Under the pieces are notes generated by a model. That model ran no database searches. It saw only the letters and a list, made by a program, of their open reading frames with translations, and was not told the origin of the DNA. From Plantago elongata (Eukaryota; Streptophyta; Magnoliopsida; Lamiales; Plantaginaceae): a stretch of 33,926 nt of DNA. The position numbers and the translations under genes are program-made. Each line of letters starts with the position of its first letter. Position 1 is the stretch's first letter. Location: assembly GCA_036897095.1 (NCBI GenBank), contig JAYMSP010001279.1, positions 1-33,926 on the forward strand. The letters run 5' to 3'. Below, piece by piece: positions 13,510-26,427 of this stretch.

Positions 13510-15000
13510 GTTACTATATTATACTTAATTTATAATATTATATAATACATAAGATGTTAAGAAGACTCTTCTGGTAAATACCTCTTCCTGTAAAAAATAT
13601 AAGAGTGCTATCATATCATTTTTATGTAGTAGAGGCTTTTACCTATTATTTTATATAAGAGAGAAAGCGCGCTTAATAAGTACTTAAAGTAGCCTCTAAA
13701 GACTTAACTAAGCAGTATAAAAAAAATAGGGTTTCTAAATTGAACTATAGATTACTAATATTCGTATACTTAAATTATACTAAAGAAGATTATACTAATA
13801 AGATTGCATATTTATATCATTTATATAAGGCAGGAGTGCACTATCATATCACTACTGGGGACATACCTTATAAAACTATATCCGCGTATTTACTAAGAAG
13901 AGACTAGTACTCTTCCTTAGTTACTTACTACTAGATTATGCGCTATACTTCTCTCAAATACAGATGCTTCTCTACGTAATTTTACATCCCTAAAAGACTT
14001 TATCTTATGGACATTATGCGAATTATTATAAACCTGCTATAAATATAAATGTATTTAAGAATGCTTAAAATATCTTTAATTAAGGTAATTTTCCTTTCTA
14101 TAAGTTGTATTTACTCCAGTCTTGTATGGTAAACTTAGATACAAAAATTCTAGAGTACTTTCATAAGCATGTAATTAAGGCCATAACGCCCTTATTCTGT
14201 AGGGTACGCTATAGTTTACTAAAGTGTCAGGAAGATTGTATAAGAACTGACTCCAGGTGGTAACTTGATAAAGTAGTAATAGAAGAAAGGCAAGCTCTTT
14301 TTCTATATAAGTAACTCCTAAGAGTAACAAGTTCTAGTTAAGATCTACTCCCTTTGTGTACTACACATTTTATTAATTATAAGAGTTAATGTTAATATAA
14401 TACTAGAGGTTATAACTCTCCTAGTAGGCACACACTATATAAGGGGCTGCTCAAGTATTATGTGCCTGCCCTCATTATAAGGGAGTTCTCTATTTTATAA
14501 GATAGGAATAATAACTTCTATAGCATAGCTCTAGTTTTAAGTAAGAGGTATTCTCTATTTCAATACGTCGTATTTATTAAATTATTTATATAAGATTATA
14601 TAAGAGGTACTATAGTTTTCCCTTTAATAATTATAGAGGTAAGAGTGACAGATTACGGGCCACCCCTTCCGATTTACCTAGTACTCTTCTTTAAAGGTTG
14701 TTAAGGTTAAAAAGGCTTATTAAGTAAGAGAGGTTACAGCGACTTATTATTAAAGTATTGTAGGAGGAAGAGTGTGTACCCTTTATTCTAATAAGGTAAT
14801 ACATACTACTGTAGAAAGGACTTTAGAGACTTTTTAACCGCTCATAGTTATACGTGTTAGATGTAGAATTCTTACACTTACGAATTATATTAGAGAAGTT
14901 AATTAATCCTTATAGATAACTTATCTTAATCTTAAAGAAGAGGTAATACTTCATAGACTCTTATACTAACTATACTAGTCTAAAATTATGCAATATTTCT

Positions 15001-15600
15001 TTTATTTTAGCTTAATTTTATAATTATAATATAGGATCTAAAAAAAAAAAGAAAAAATCTAGCAGTTAACAGAAAGCACAGACATAATAAGACTACGGCA
15101 GGTAGTATCAATCTGCTAGTAAGAAGAAGCTGAACGATACCAAAAGTCTGAAAGGATTCCCATATATAGTAGCACCAGGTGTGAGTCGACAAGGCGCAAG
15201 CCCTAAGGCTCGTATCTAAGCAACGGTGCGCTAGAAATCGAATGTACCGAGAAGCCGAGGCGTAGTGTTGATTCACCAACCTTTGGGAGCCGCGGAGCCT
15301 GGCCCCAGTACCAAGAGCAAGTCTAACCAGACAGGAGGCGAAAGTATTGGTTTAGCTTTTCGTCGAAGTGAGAAGCTTCAAGTCGGGGAAGAAACGGCGC
15401 GAAGTACACGCAGTATTTCATATTCATACTTAAGGCGAAATAGTACTCTGCAGCCTTTTCAAGTGCAAGCTGCTGAGAGCCCCTATGCACTTTCAGGCTA
15501 TAAGGATGCGTTAACTAATGCATTTACAAGGGGGTATTTGCTAGCGAGTAGCAAGATCTTTAAGCTTTTGTATAGCCCTTTTTGAAGTGCATTCTCTATC
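15001..15600. other. GC-rich island inside the matrix
   Basis: About 550 bases differ sharply from their surroundings. Hand counts give 55, 57 and 48 percent G+C for three successive 60-base lines starting at 15181, against about 27-32 percent in the two matrix lines counted. The left edge is marked by an 11-base A run at about 15040-15050. Both strands carry frames of about 116 codons without a stop. The composition suggests a different origin from the matrix, for example transferred plastid, nuclear, plasmid or foreign DNA. I recognise no homologue. Confidence 0.6.
15265..15585 (+). CDS. Unrecognised 106-residue reading frame in a GC-rich island
   Basis: This frame is open from just after TAG 15232-15234 to TGA 15583-15585, about 116 codons. 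It has no ATG; the stated start is GTG 15265, so a true start is doubtful. The predicted protein is rich in Ser, Gly, Arg and Gln in its first two thirds (for example TKSKSNQTGGES and RSTRSISYSYLRRN) and more hydrophobic at the C-terminus (GYLLASSKIFKLLYSPF). No domain is recognised. It sits in the most GC-rich part of the window. The opposite strand is also open over 15007-15356, including a 90-residue frame (start TTG 15279) with a hydrophobic C-terminal half. The two overlap, so at most one is likely to be a gene. It may be a fragment of inserted foreign or intracellularly transferred DNA. Confidence 0.25.
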   Translation: MLIHQPLGAAEPGPSTKSKSNQTGGESIGLAFRRSEKLQVGEETARSTRSISYSYLRRNSTLQPFQVQAAESPYALSGYKDALTNAFTRGYLLASSKIFKLLYSPF

Positions 15601-16905
15601 TTTTTTAAAGTTAGTTTTTTGCCTCCTATATCCTATAATATAGTATATTTATTATTATTTATAATAGTCTAAGTAATAATGTTCCCTCTTCTATATAAAT
15701 AAAATACTTCCAGTAATATACGTTTAGAAAAAATAAGTGCTCCTTTCTTCTTTGGCTAGGGGGTAAGTGTCTTATCATATAAGTATAAAAGTGTTAGCTA
15801 AGAGATTCCTTCATACCTTCTATCTTGAAATATATTTAATAGTGAGCTAAGCACTTCCTCCTTCCTTTTTTTTATACAACCTTTACTTTAAAGTACGCGC
15901 TTAAAGGTAAGAAGGGTATTAATAAATTAAACTAATAGTAGACTATAGGGTGTAACTTAATAGTTAATTAATATAATTAAGTATACCTTTTACAAGGGCT
16001 GGAAGGTGCCCCTTACAAACTATTTGAATAATTTCCTAAAAGTATTTTACAGAGATTTATCCCTTAGTAAACATGCACTTAAAAATAGGCTCTAGAGTAA
16101 TCACATATTTAAAGCATAAGAAAATACGTTAGATTTATTTAGATTATAGAAGGATTATCTTACCTCTAGTCTATTAATAGCCCTCTTTTTTAAGAGTTAT
16201 AGCCAAGCTTTTCATAGAGAATTAACACTTTTCTTAAGTTACTCACTAGATAAGGTAAGGTATAGTATGCCCTAATAAACCCTTATTGATTAGATTTATA
16301 CGTGCATAGAAAATAGCTTCATCTATAATTTAATGTAGCTTTAGAAAGAAGACGTGCTTAAGTATTCATATAAGCAATTCATTTCTAGGGGTATGTGTAT
16401 ACCTTAATGGCTTAGTTATTTTAATACATAAATATACTAGAAATAACTATCACTCATATTTTATACTTAAGGCTTAGACATAGATTTATAGTACCTAATT
16501 AAGCAAGCTTTTGGGCATAACTATAATGGTCTAGTACTAAGTATACTCTTTTAGAAGAAGCGCCCACTACTACTTTATAATAATGAATCCTTGACCAATA
16601 GTAACTACCTCTAAAAATAAGAGTACTTTAAGGGAATATCTTTACACTATACTTTGATTATGTAAGATATAAGTATAACTCTCTTAATATAAGTCTCTTT
16701 CTTTTCTTAGTAATAACCATGCCTCCTCTCTTTTTAAAAGCAGATATCAACTCTGGAGTACTCTATTACTACGTTCTTTTTAGATAAACTCCTATTTTTA
16801 TTATATAGAATTATTAAGCGCTATTTATTAATCACTTAAGGTAAGGAGTCATACCTCTATAGTAACTAAAGGGTTATATCATAATTAAACTAAAGCACTC
16901 ACATG

Positions 16906-16929
16906 TCCTTTAATTTAAAGTTTAAAGGA
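16906..16929. repeat. 8-bp inverted repeat
   Basis: The arms tcctttaa (16906-16913) and ttaaagga (16922-16929) flank an 8-base loop that is itself AT-rich. Confidence 0.85.
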
Positions 16930-17779
16930 ATAGTGTTTTTATTAGCTACAAATACTATTAAGTGAAAGGGTAACACCTCCCTTCTATAAAGAGAGTAATG
17001 CGCTTGTCTTATCTATTTTAATAAAGTGTGGGTACTCTACTACTCGGGTGTATTTGTAACTATAGTAAAGGATTAAGCTCTATTTCTAACTATATACTAA
17101 GGGTATTAGGCTAGCTCAATTATTATTAAAGAATAAGAGAGTACTTAGACGTTTTTTTATCAAGAGCCCTTGATTATAATAATATGTATACTTTATATAA
17201 GTAGTATGCTCTTTTAGTAATACATTATTATATGGTAAAGTTGTCTAATCAAGTAACTTATGTAGAGGTATTAGATTATACTACGTAAGAGAAGAAGAAA
17301 GAGCCCTAATACCTTTACTTAATTGATTTTCTTGCTTAGAGAGTCACCATAATGATGTACCTTATACCTAAGCCTTGATTACTTTTGTTACTAGTTAAAG
17401 GGAAAGGCATCTCTCTTGCATAACATTTAATGTAAACGCCTAATTATAGAAGATAGGCTACCTTAATTGTTTATATACGGCAAGCTCTTATGCACTAGTG
17501 TATTATCTAATAGAAGTGTAAAGAGTTACTTTATACTTTACTTTATGAAAGAGAAGTCACCTCCTATTTTATTGCATAAATTTGTATGCTTAAATTATTA
17601 AGAAATTAAGAGACTATAGTTATGAATCACTTGGTAAATCACTAGTTCTTTAAATAGGAAATGGGGCTACTCTTAGTGATCCTATTATAATATGGATAAA
17701 TATTTATACTTAGTACGTAATATTATAGGAAATCTTTTATTAAGCACCTAACGTACTTTTTGATAGAGAGAGTTTTCCT

Positions 17780-17798
17780 TTACACTTTCTTACACTTT
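17780..17798. repeat. 10-bp-spaced tandem duplication
   Basis: The string ttacacttt starts at 17780 and again at 17790, a near-complete 10-bp tandem duplication. Confidence 0.8.
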
Positions 17799-18099
17799 AT
17801 AATAATGAATACTTTAGACTTGAGGGTATAAGTGAGTACACTCTCTAGAATATTTGAATAATAATTAATACTTGATAAGTTCTTTGGAATATTAAGCGTA
17901 ATACCATTATCCTTATGTATTTGTATATAATAAACTAAGTATTTTCTTAGTTATCCCTTATTCCTCTAAAAGAATTACTTAAAGTTACCTAGCCTATATT
18001 TTTATAATTTTTATATAAGGGAAAGTTAACTCTCTAAGTTATGCACTATTATATAGGTACGTTATAATCTTCTAAATGACTACTTTATACCCTATAATA

Positions 18100-18117
18100 T
18101 TACCTAATATTAGGTAA
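18100..18117. repeat. Perfect 18-bp palindrome
   Basis: The sequence ttacctaatattaggtaa is its own reverse complement over all 18 bases. Such a site could extrude as a small cruciform or bind a dimeric protein. No gene lies nearby. Confidence 0.92.
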
Positions 18118-18271
18118 GGGCGCTTATTTAGTAATTATCTCTCCCTTAGAAAATATTTTTATTTATATAGAGTATAGTGTACAGATACCCTATAGGCTTA
18201 TCTAAAGAAGTAAAGTGCGAAGAAAGTAATACCCCATTCATTTATAATGATTTATTATAAAATATTCTAGG

Positions 18272-18322
18272 TTACTCAAGCAAAACTATTTCACTTAAGA
18301 AGTTTATAGAAAACTTGAGTAA
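18272..18322. repeat. 9-bp inverted repeat with long loop
   Basis: The arms ttactcaag (18272-18280) and cttgagtaa (18314-18322) are perfect complements with a 33-base spacer. Confidence 0.8.
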
Positions 18323-19765
18323 ATAACTCCTTCCTTATACATGAGTAGTAGTTTACGTTACCTTGAAGCATTGCTTTTATAAAGAATTATTCCCTTATAA
18401 CTACTTATACAAGTACGTTCACTTAAGTATTCCATTCTCTTTTGTTATATAAAATTTTATAAGATGGCAAGACTTATTTATATATTCTAATATTATCTAG
18501 TGTAAAGCTAACGTCTAATATTGTATAAAGAAAATAGCAAAGATCTTTCTTCTCTATAAAAGATTGTTTAAAGGGTGAGTCATAGCTATTACATAACGGT
18601 GTTTAATAACTTACTATAGTTTAAGTTGCCCCTCAGTATTTCTCCTCTACTAGGGAGAATATATTTCCTAAGCGCTTGTCCTTAAATGTGTAATAGAATA
18701 TTTTTTTCTAGTTTATAATACTTATGAGTTAATCCTTTGCAAATACAAATATAAATTGTACAAGAATTGAAGAAAGAATTATAGTAGCATTATATAAATA
18801 GTAATCTCTTATTAACCATAACATAGTTAAGCCCTTATAGTTCCCTAACTCTTTTAGAAGTGTACTTATTTGGAAATATCTTACATAATCTTTTATAAAT
18901 TAAGTCTTAATTAAAAAAATTCTATTGCTATAGTAAGAGCTCTTAAACTACTAGGTAGTACAGGTAAGGCTTATACTAAATATTTATTCGGGTAATTTTA
19001 AGGTATAAGCCTTTGCACTAGTATGTTGTTTTATATTAGTATACTTAGTAAGGAAGAAAAGTGATTCTTAAACTATATTATACTTTTAGTAGTAAGTTAG
19101 GTGCCTAATAGAAATCCTCTACAATAATATAAGAAGAAAGCTTCGCTAGTAATTAGAGTATTTCATATTAAATTATTAAGTGCATAATATATTACCTTCT
19201 ATACAAAGAGTACTTGCTAGGTAACATCTATTTAGTAATTATTATATCTTAAGATAGATTAGAGGTATTGCCCTTTGAGATCTTAAAGTACTGCGTAGAG
19301 TTATTATAATAGAAGATAATTAGGTATACCATTTCATTTAGTGTTTATGGTAATTCTTTATTAAACTTAAGCGTATAATATTTTATAAGGCTAGTAATTT
19401 AACCTATTATAGAGGGAAAGTACATACTAGTGACATATTAAAGCCCTAGTCATTTGTTAAAATAATATTCTCCTTTTACACAATCTTGCATAATTAATAT
19501 CTTTTATATTTAATACTTTAGACATTCATTCACTCTTAAGGGGTATAATAAGTACGTTAAAAGGAGGAGTGTACCCTAGTCCTATTGCTCCTCCACTATA
19601 TAATATGACTTAGAGAATTATTAAGAAGGAAAGATAGTTTTGCCTTTAACCTTTACTAAATACTCAAGGTTTGCTTAATATAGAGAATACGTCCTTTTCT
19701 CTTTATAATATTTAGCTTTTACTCTTAAATAGGTGTCTTAGAGATAGCCCCTTAGTTTTACGTGT

Positions 19766-19813
19766 ACTTTTATAATTAATAAAAAGGATATACCTTTTTA
19801 TTAATTATAAAGT
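19766..19813. repeat. Near-perfect 21-bp inverted repeat
   Basis: The left arm (19766-19787, ending in aataaaaagg) and the right arm (19793-19813, starting with cctttttatt) are complementary over 21 bp. One extra T in the left arm is unpaired, and the loop is the five bases atata. It is the longest hairpin found in the window. Confidence 0.93.
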
Positions 19814-22800
19814 TTACACAAAGAGTTCTTCCCTTATATCTTATGTATTTATTATATAGGAACAAAGCGCAAGATATATTATATACCCTCTATCTAATTA
19901 TCTATATTAAAAAGTATCTTTTTTAATAGTGTGTAGCTTCTTTATTTTAAGTTATATAAAACGCATAACTACAAGCGTATTCTTTTGAAGCATACTTGTG
20001 TAAGGAGAAATCTCTTGAAATAGTATTTTATAGGTAATGTAAGTAACGTACCTTAAGAGTTTACTTTATGTAAAGAGTTAGTAATTCCTTCTAACTTTCT
20101 ACTACTAAAGTTAGATAAGTGTTATTTATTTAAAAGAGAGCATAAACAGCCCCTTTCATATGAACTTAATTATACTTACTAGGGGAGTTCTTATACACAC
20201 GTATTATTTATAAACTAGAGAAATGCCTTAGAGATCCCTTTATTATAGCTTATTTAAGAGAGTATTATTATAATATATAGTCATTAAAGAAAGGACATCT
20301 ACTCCTAGCGTATTCCCAGTATATTGTGTTAAAGTACTTTTTGGCTATTTAAGAGAAGACTTAGTAACTATTCTAGTAGAAGAAGACTATGCTCAAAGAT
20401 ACCCTAATTACTATAAAATATATGTCTAAGACTTGCTTACAGAAAAGCTCTTGTATTAACCTTTACTAGGAGCTTATTTACTTATACTATCCTTTAAATA
20501 AAGGAGACTTTTGATAGGACATGCCTTTTCCTTAATAGCTCAGGAGTATATCTTCTTAATAAATTATATTGGCTTGTATTAGCTTAAGAAAGTACTGTAC
20601 CTTTACACTTATATTATAGTCTTAACTAATTCTTCAGTAATAAATACTCACCTAGAAGATTCATAAACATTCTTCGTTATAGTGAAGGAGATTCTCTCTG
20701 TTTTCTATTATATTTAAAGATAACTTAAGCCATGCTTTATAAAAGAGCGCACTAAATTTTACAAAGGGAAGTAGTGTAGCGCAGCATATATTTATTCCTT
20801 TATCACTTATCTATTTATTAGATAGAGGGTATACTAGGAAGAATTACTTCAAAAGAACATATATTAGAAATAGGGGTATCCTCCCTCTAGTAAATAATGT
20901 GCAGTTGTTTTTAGTTTATAAGACTTTAACTAGTAACAAAAGAATAACTAAAAAGATATGCTTGCATGAGTAAATGAAGGGTAAGCTCTTAACATTCTGC
21001 CCTATAACTAAAAGAGTCACTCTAATTTATGTCTTAAAGAAATATATATATATAGCAAAACTATTTATTAACAAGATAGGGAAGGGTCTCTTTTAGCTAC
21101 AGGAGAGTATAAATACAATATTCAAGCCTTACTAGTTCTTTAGTTAAGTGTACTCTACTAACAAAGAGGCATAGAAAGAAGGAGAACTACCCTAAAAAAA
21201 TATTTATGCTTAAGAGAAAGGGGTACTTCTTATTTATAAAGGTGCATAAAATTAGAGCTTTCATACCTTGTTGTATAGAATTAATATAGTTCTTAATTAA
21301 TTTAATAATATAGTAGGTAATACTCTTTTTGTTAAGATTCTATACTAAAAGATTTCATATAACATGACCAGGCAAAAAGCTTTGATATTAGAGAAAAATA
21401 TACCCTAATCTAATGTATTCTCTTTCTATAGTGCTATAGTAATGAAAGGGTTAGGTTACCTTCTTCTATAATATACTCTAATAATATATACTTCTCAAGT
21501 GATTGATTCTAGCTTATCAAACTTATAGCATTCTCTTAAGTATATTTTATTAAGTATAAATATTCTCTTTGTCATATAATTTTACTAAGGTAATGCAACT
21601 CTCTCAAGTAAATGTTGTTTTAAAGAGCCTCTTACTTTGCGTTAATAATTATAATTAAGGGCTGTGTATGTATTCCCTTTCATTTCTATAAATTTATTAA
21701 GATACTTTACTATAATACTATATTTCTATTTCTAGAGAAAGGTCTTAAGCACGTATACTTATTAACTAATAAATAGGGATATAAAATTACTTGGGAAAGT
21801 ATCCGTTACTTAAACAGGAATTATGATACCCTAAATATTTATTAATAGTAACACAGGAGAAGTACTATTTTTAATCGCACAGTTTAATTTAAAGTGCATT
21901 TCTTCTTATAAAATTTATACGTTATACGCTTATTATTTTACAGAGGATTTAATAAATAGTGCTTTAAAAGACGCGTCAAATATTTCATGTAGGGGTATTA
22001 CATAAATGAAGATTTTATAAGTACAAAGATAGTACTCTTTATTTCCTTATGCGCAGAGTCTTTAATAATTAGGATTTTTACCATATATTCTTATGAGGCA
22101 CCCTTATTTTAAACCGATACTTTGGACTTTGGAGATTATGCTAATGATATACAGGGACACTGCCCTTGTATTTAATGATTATGCATACTTATACTACACA
22201 GCAGAATATTTGAGAATAGCTAAAGACTATTAAACGATTCTATTTAAAAATATAGTAACCCACTAACGAATTATTGAGAAAAGAGGATTACAGTATATAC
22301 TTAATTCACTCTAGTAACTATTACAGGAGATTAATTAATAAACAAGTACCCTAATAATTGAGGCTTTCCCTTCTTGATGAAGAAAGATATTTCGAAGTTG
22401 CATCCTATCTCTTTCGTACTTATAGAATTGTGTTATATCTTCTTGTATATTTATTTGTATAAATTTGTATGAAATATATTGCTCAATAAATTATATATTT
22501 TATCTTTAATAATTAAACCTAGCATTATTTTGAAATTATAGGTTAGGAAGGAAATCTTCAGTAATAATTAAGCAGGCTTTGATTGACTATGCTATAACAT
22601 ATCTCTTTATAACAAATTATTTAATATAGTTAGACTTAGACATGCTACTACTTATGTAGCTTAAGAGAAAGAGTATACCTATATTATCTTAACTAAGAAG
22701 TCTCTATACTATAATTAGTACCTCATAAGTATAATGGTTAGCCTGCTTCTTTAACCTTTAGGTTTTGTCTCCTTAAATAATATTACCTAGTTATTAGAGC

Positions 22801-23039
22801 AGAAAGTAGTCTCTCCTCAGTATATCTTTATTAGAAAAGTTGGCCCATACTATAAAATTATAGAGTGTTTTTTTCTTCTTAAGTCTTAGCTCTTTAATAA
22901 GCATAAGGGAAAGTAGCTGCTTTTAGCTTATAGAATAATTCAGTACTAGGCAGTTCTCTCCTTCACATAAAATAGGGGAGTCTTTCTTCTCTCTAGTAAC
23001 AATTATAAATCTAAGCTGCGCTCTTTTTTAACACTCTCC

Positions 23040-23062
23040 AGCAAGAATGACACCTTAGTGGT
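23040..23062 (+). repeat. Copy 1 of a 23-bp exact direct repeat
   Basis: The 23 bases starting agcaagaatgacacc and ending ttagtggt recur exactly at 28786-28808 in the same orientation. Flanking bases do not match, so the shared block is sharply bounded. Confidence 0.93.
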
Positions 23063-26000
23063 CACTTGTATAAAAATATAGATTACCTAGAGGCATACCC
23101 TAAAGAGTTTACTTTAAAGAAACTTATAAGTTATATGTTATTTATAGAATATTATACTTAAGTTATCCTAAGGGAGTGTAATATTCTATCTTTATATAGT
23201 TGAGGCAATAATTATTAAATTATTACTTGGTAAGTACTGACTTATCTTATAAAGTATTTCTAGGGACCATACTTGTTTATAGCAAAGGCTTAAGTAAGAG
23301 ATTATACATAAGCCTGAGTTACTAGAGAAAGTATGCCATATTCTAGGTATGGCAGAGATACAAGGGTAATCCTTTATAACAAATATAACAAAATGCAAGC
23401 TTTATTTATTAGTACTACTTACCTAGTTATACCTTAATTAAAGCTATAGGTATACTGATGAAGAGCGTACTGCCTTCTTATTTTAGTTTTAGACTTACGT
23501 ATTAAGTAACCCTTCTATTAATAAAAGCCTTAGAACTATCTTTAAAAATATATTTCATCATAAAGGATAGTAATCATAAGTATCCCTTTCTATAGTAAAA
23601 ACTAATATATTTTCTAGTCTACTTTCATGGCAAAGGGATTCTCTTAGTTAGATCTTACATACTCTTATATAGTAGGGGAAATGTTATTGCTCTCGCATTC
23701 AATATGTAAGAATAGTTACTTAAAGAAAGAAGAGCATAATTAGTATATTCTAAGCAATGGATTATAAAATATGTTTATCTTGAGTAGCTTAATTATAAAA
23801 GTTAGTCACCTAATAAAAGAGAAGCCGCCTTCTATAAATACTAGAGATTACCAGAAGGGAGCCTTATTTACTTAACAGGCATACTAGAGTTAAATTAATT
23901 ATAAGAGATAGAGTGCACCCTTCTTACTTTAATTATATATTTCTTTATATATCTCTAGAGCTAAATATTTATTGATACTTTTATAGGATAAACTGGAGTA
24001 AATAGCTTCCATAGGAAATACACACTGCTTGCTTATATTATTTAAAGAACTTTGCCTTAATAAGAGTACACTCTCTTAGTCTTTAGTAATCAAGTTCCTT
24101 CTTTTATATAGTAATAGGATACTTTCTGACTTACACTTTTATAAGTACTATATATTTATTTTTGAAGTAATTACCCTTCATAGAATATTATTATTAAATG
24201 CAGTCCTTCTAGGCAATTATATTTATAACTATACTTTATGTATAAAAAAACCTTAAGCGTAATAGAGTGCTTCCCTTCTAGTTTTATCTAGGAATTATGC
24301 ATGAGTATAGAGTCTTATCTAGAATAGTTGTGCGCTTTATAAAAGGTAATAAGTGAATCTCTTGCAAGATGTAGTTGCTTTAGGAGCTCTTTTTCTTTCT
24401 TACTCTTTAATAAAATTTATATTTTATGGGTAACTCATCTATATATATAAGATATAATAAATGTGTACTCACTCTAAAAAAAAGTATAGACGCGAACTCT
24501 ACCTAACTAGTAAGTTATGTATAATCTCTCTTTATATAACTAATCTTAAACGCTTATAAAGAGGGCATACTCTATTCTTCTCTAGCAAGGCAAAGGTATT
24601 CTTAAGGACTCTACTCCAGTAAAAGGCAGTTACTACTCTTGCCTATAAAAGGGAATAATTTAACTATACATTATAAAAGAAAGGCTAAGCTCCTTTTATC
24701 ATACGTATGAGATTCTATAAGGCTACTGTATAAGATAAGTATTCTAGAAGAATATTCCATTATATTTTAAGAGCGCGTGCAACTTGTTATTTTTATTTCA
24801 TACTAACTCAAGAGTAGGTTACCTAGGAGTGTACCCTAATTACCTTTACACTTTAAAAAGAGAGGATAATTATGACTTAAGCTATAAATATAAATGGCTC
24901 CATTAAGTCTTTGCATAGGTGTGTGAACCTTTCTAAGATATATAATAAAGGCATCTATCTTCTCTAAGGTAACTCTAAGTAACCCTTCCTCATATATATT
25001 AAAAAAGTAAGAGGGATAAGTATTTACTCCCTAACTATAATCTAGCAAGTAATTTGTATGTATACAAAGAACTTAATAAACTACAGTACTATAAGGGAGA
25101 TAAAACCCTCTTTTATAAGGTAATGCTCTAGTAATAGAATATCTTGTACTTAAGAAAGCACTCACATAGAGGTATCTTTCACTCTCTATAAGTCTTTGTA
25201 ACTCTCTAGTAAGTGCTTAAGTATATTGCCCTATTAGAGAAGACTCGTGGTGTACTTTCTCTACTACTTTTTAAGAAAATAAAGGGTTTATTCCTGCTTG
25301 ATCTAGTATACTTTTTATAATTTTATATAAATACTAGATATTTATAAAGAGTGAACTCTCCCTTTAATTATTATACTTTGTTTACACACAAGGACTATAG
25401 AGAAATACTTGGGTAACTTAGTAATGAACTCCTTTACTAGCTTCATATCTTACACAACAAGAGTACTTAAATGAGTGTACCCTTACTCGATGCATTCCTT
25501 ACTAACAAAGATTCATTTAAAATAAGGGGTACGTATAATTAATATAACTCTATCTATTAAGCAAAAGGGCGTAGTTATCTTCCCTCTTTATATAAATATT
25601 AGATTAAAAGTACATATAATCCACCCTTTATAAAGAGTTAGACAAAAAGACTTTGTTCCTTGTTAATAGTAGTAAGAGAAGTATTACCTTTAAGTAAGAA
25701 ATGTAGCCTAAACTTTTTATAAAATAGATTTATTACTAAAGAGCAGGTTACTAGCACTTGAGGAATATACTACTTGGATAAGAATCCTACTCAAACTTAT
25801 TTATAAACTTGAGTGAAATTTACTGTATAGTAGCTGTTCTTAATTAATAATTACTAAAGTGTAACGCTATAATATAGAAGAAAGACACTTCCCTTACATA
25901 ATGTGGTAGGTAAAGATTAAACACACAGAGTATTATCATAGCGTTTCCTCTCCTTTTATAAATAGATTATTTTTGAAAGCATAAGTTTATATTAATTATA

Positions 26001-26400
26001 AGCTATACACTCTTTGATAAAAGTAAGCTCCTGTTAATACTAGCTAAAATATCACTGAGATAAGATACTATAACCAAGGGTATTGCTATGCATCCTCTTT
26101 CTCTTCGCCTCAATAGTTTCGCGAATGATCATTTGATAAAAATAGTTACTCACACCCTTAAAAAACAAAATTAGTTTAGATACACTATATCTTAGGAAAG
26201 ATTTAACTAGAAGTACTAGAGTTTTTTGTCCTATTACTATAAACTTATAATTAAGTAGTCCTGTAAGCACTCCTCAAGCTCATATTATATACAAGGTTAT
26301 AATAGGGAAAGTATAGCTCTTAATTTAGTATAGCATAGTTAAGACTTAAAAAGAGTAATATAATACGTTTCCTACTTCTAGAGACTAGAGCCCTTCCTAG

Positions 26401-26427
26401 ATTAATTATACTAAATATATAATTAAT
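26401..26427. repeat. Perfect 10-bp inverted repeat
   Basis: The arms attaattata (26401-26410) and tataattaat (26418-26427) flank a 7-base loop. Confidence 0.9.

Larger units (their letters stand above)
9061..15000. other. Gene-free AT-rich matrix, second block
   Basis: No gene, RNA or mobile element is recognised. Motif texture resumes and is continuous. Within it are a 17-bp palindrome (9235-9251), an 18-bp hairpin (9985-10002), a 13-bp tandem duplication (10237-10262) and a 9-bp tandem duplication (13492-13509). Confidence 0.6.

Noticed and set aside
15007..15279. 90-residue minus-strand frame with a hydrophobic C-terminal half
   Set aside because: It starts at TTG, overlaps the head of the plus-strand frame, and ends in translated homopolymer. 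It is noted under the GC-rich island but not called as a gene.
15180..15360. 5-prime end of a group II intron (gtgtgagtcgac)
   Set aside because: The first bases resemble a group II start, but no domain V or other intron domain is recognisable downstream.
23192..23398. 68-codon minus-strand frame
   Set aside because: It lies inside continuous matrix motif texture and looks like a by-product of the repeats.
24060..25690. A regular tandem or CRISPR-like array suggested by recurring motifs
   Set aside because: Spacing between motif copies varies from about 28 to 87 bases and the copies are degenerate, so there are no constant repeats and no spacer structure.
26052..26270. 72-codon minus-strand frame
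   Set aside because: It lies in the matrix and no motif is recognisable. Length is within chance expectation.
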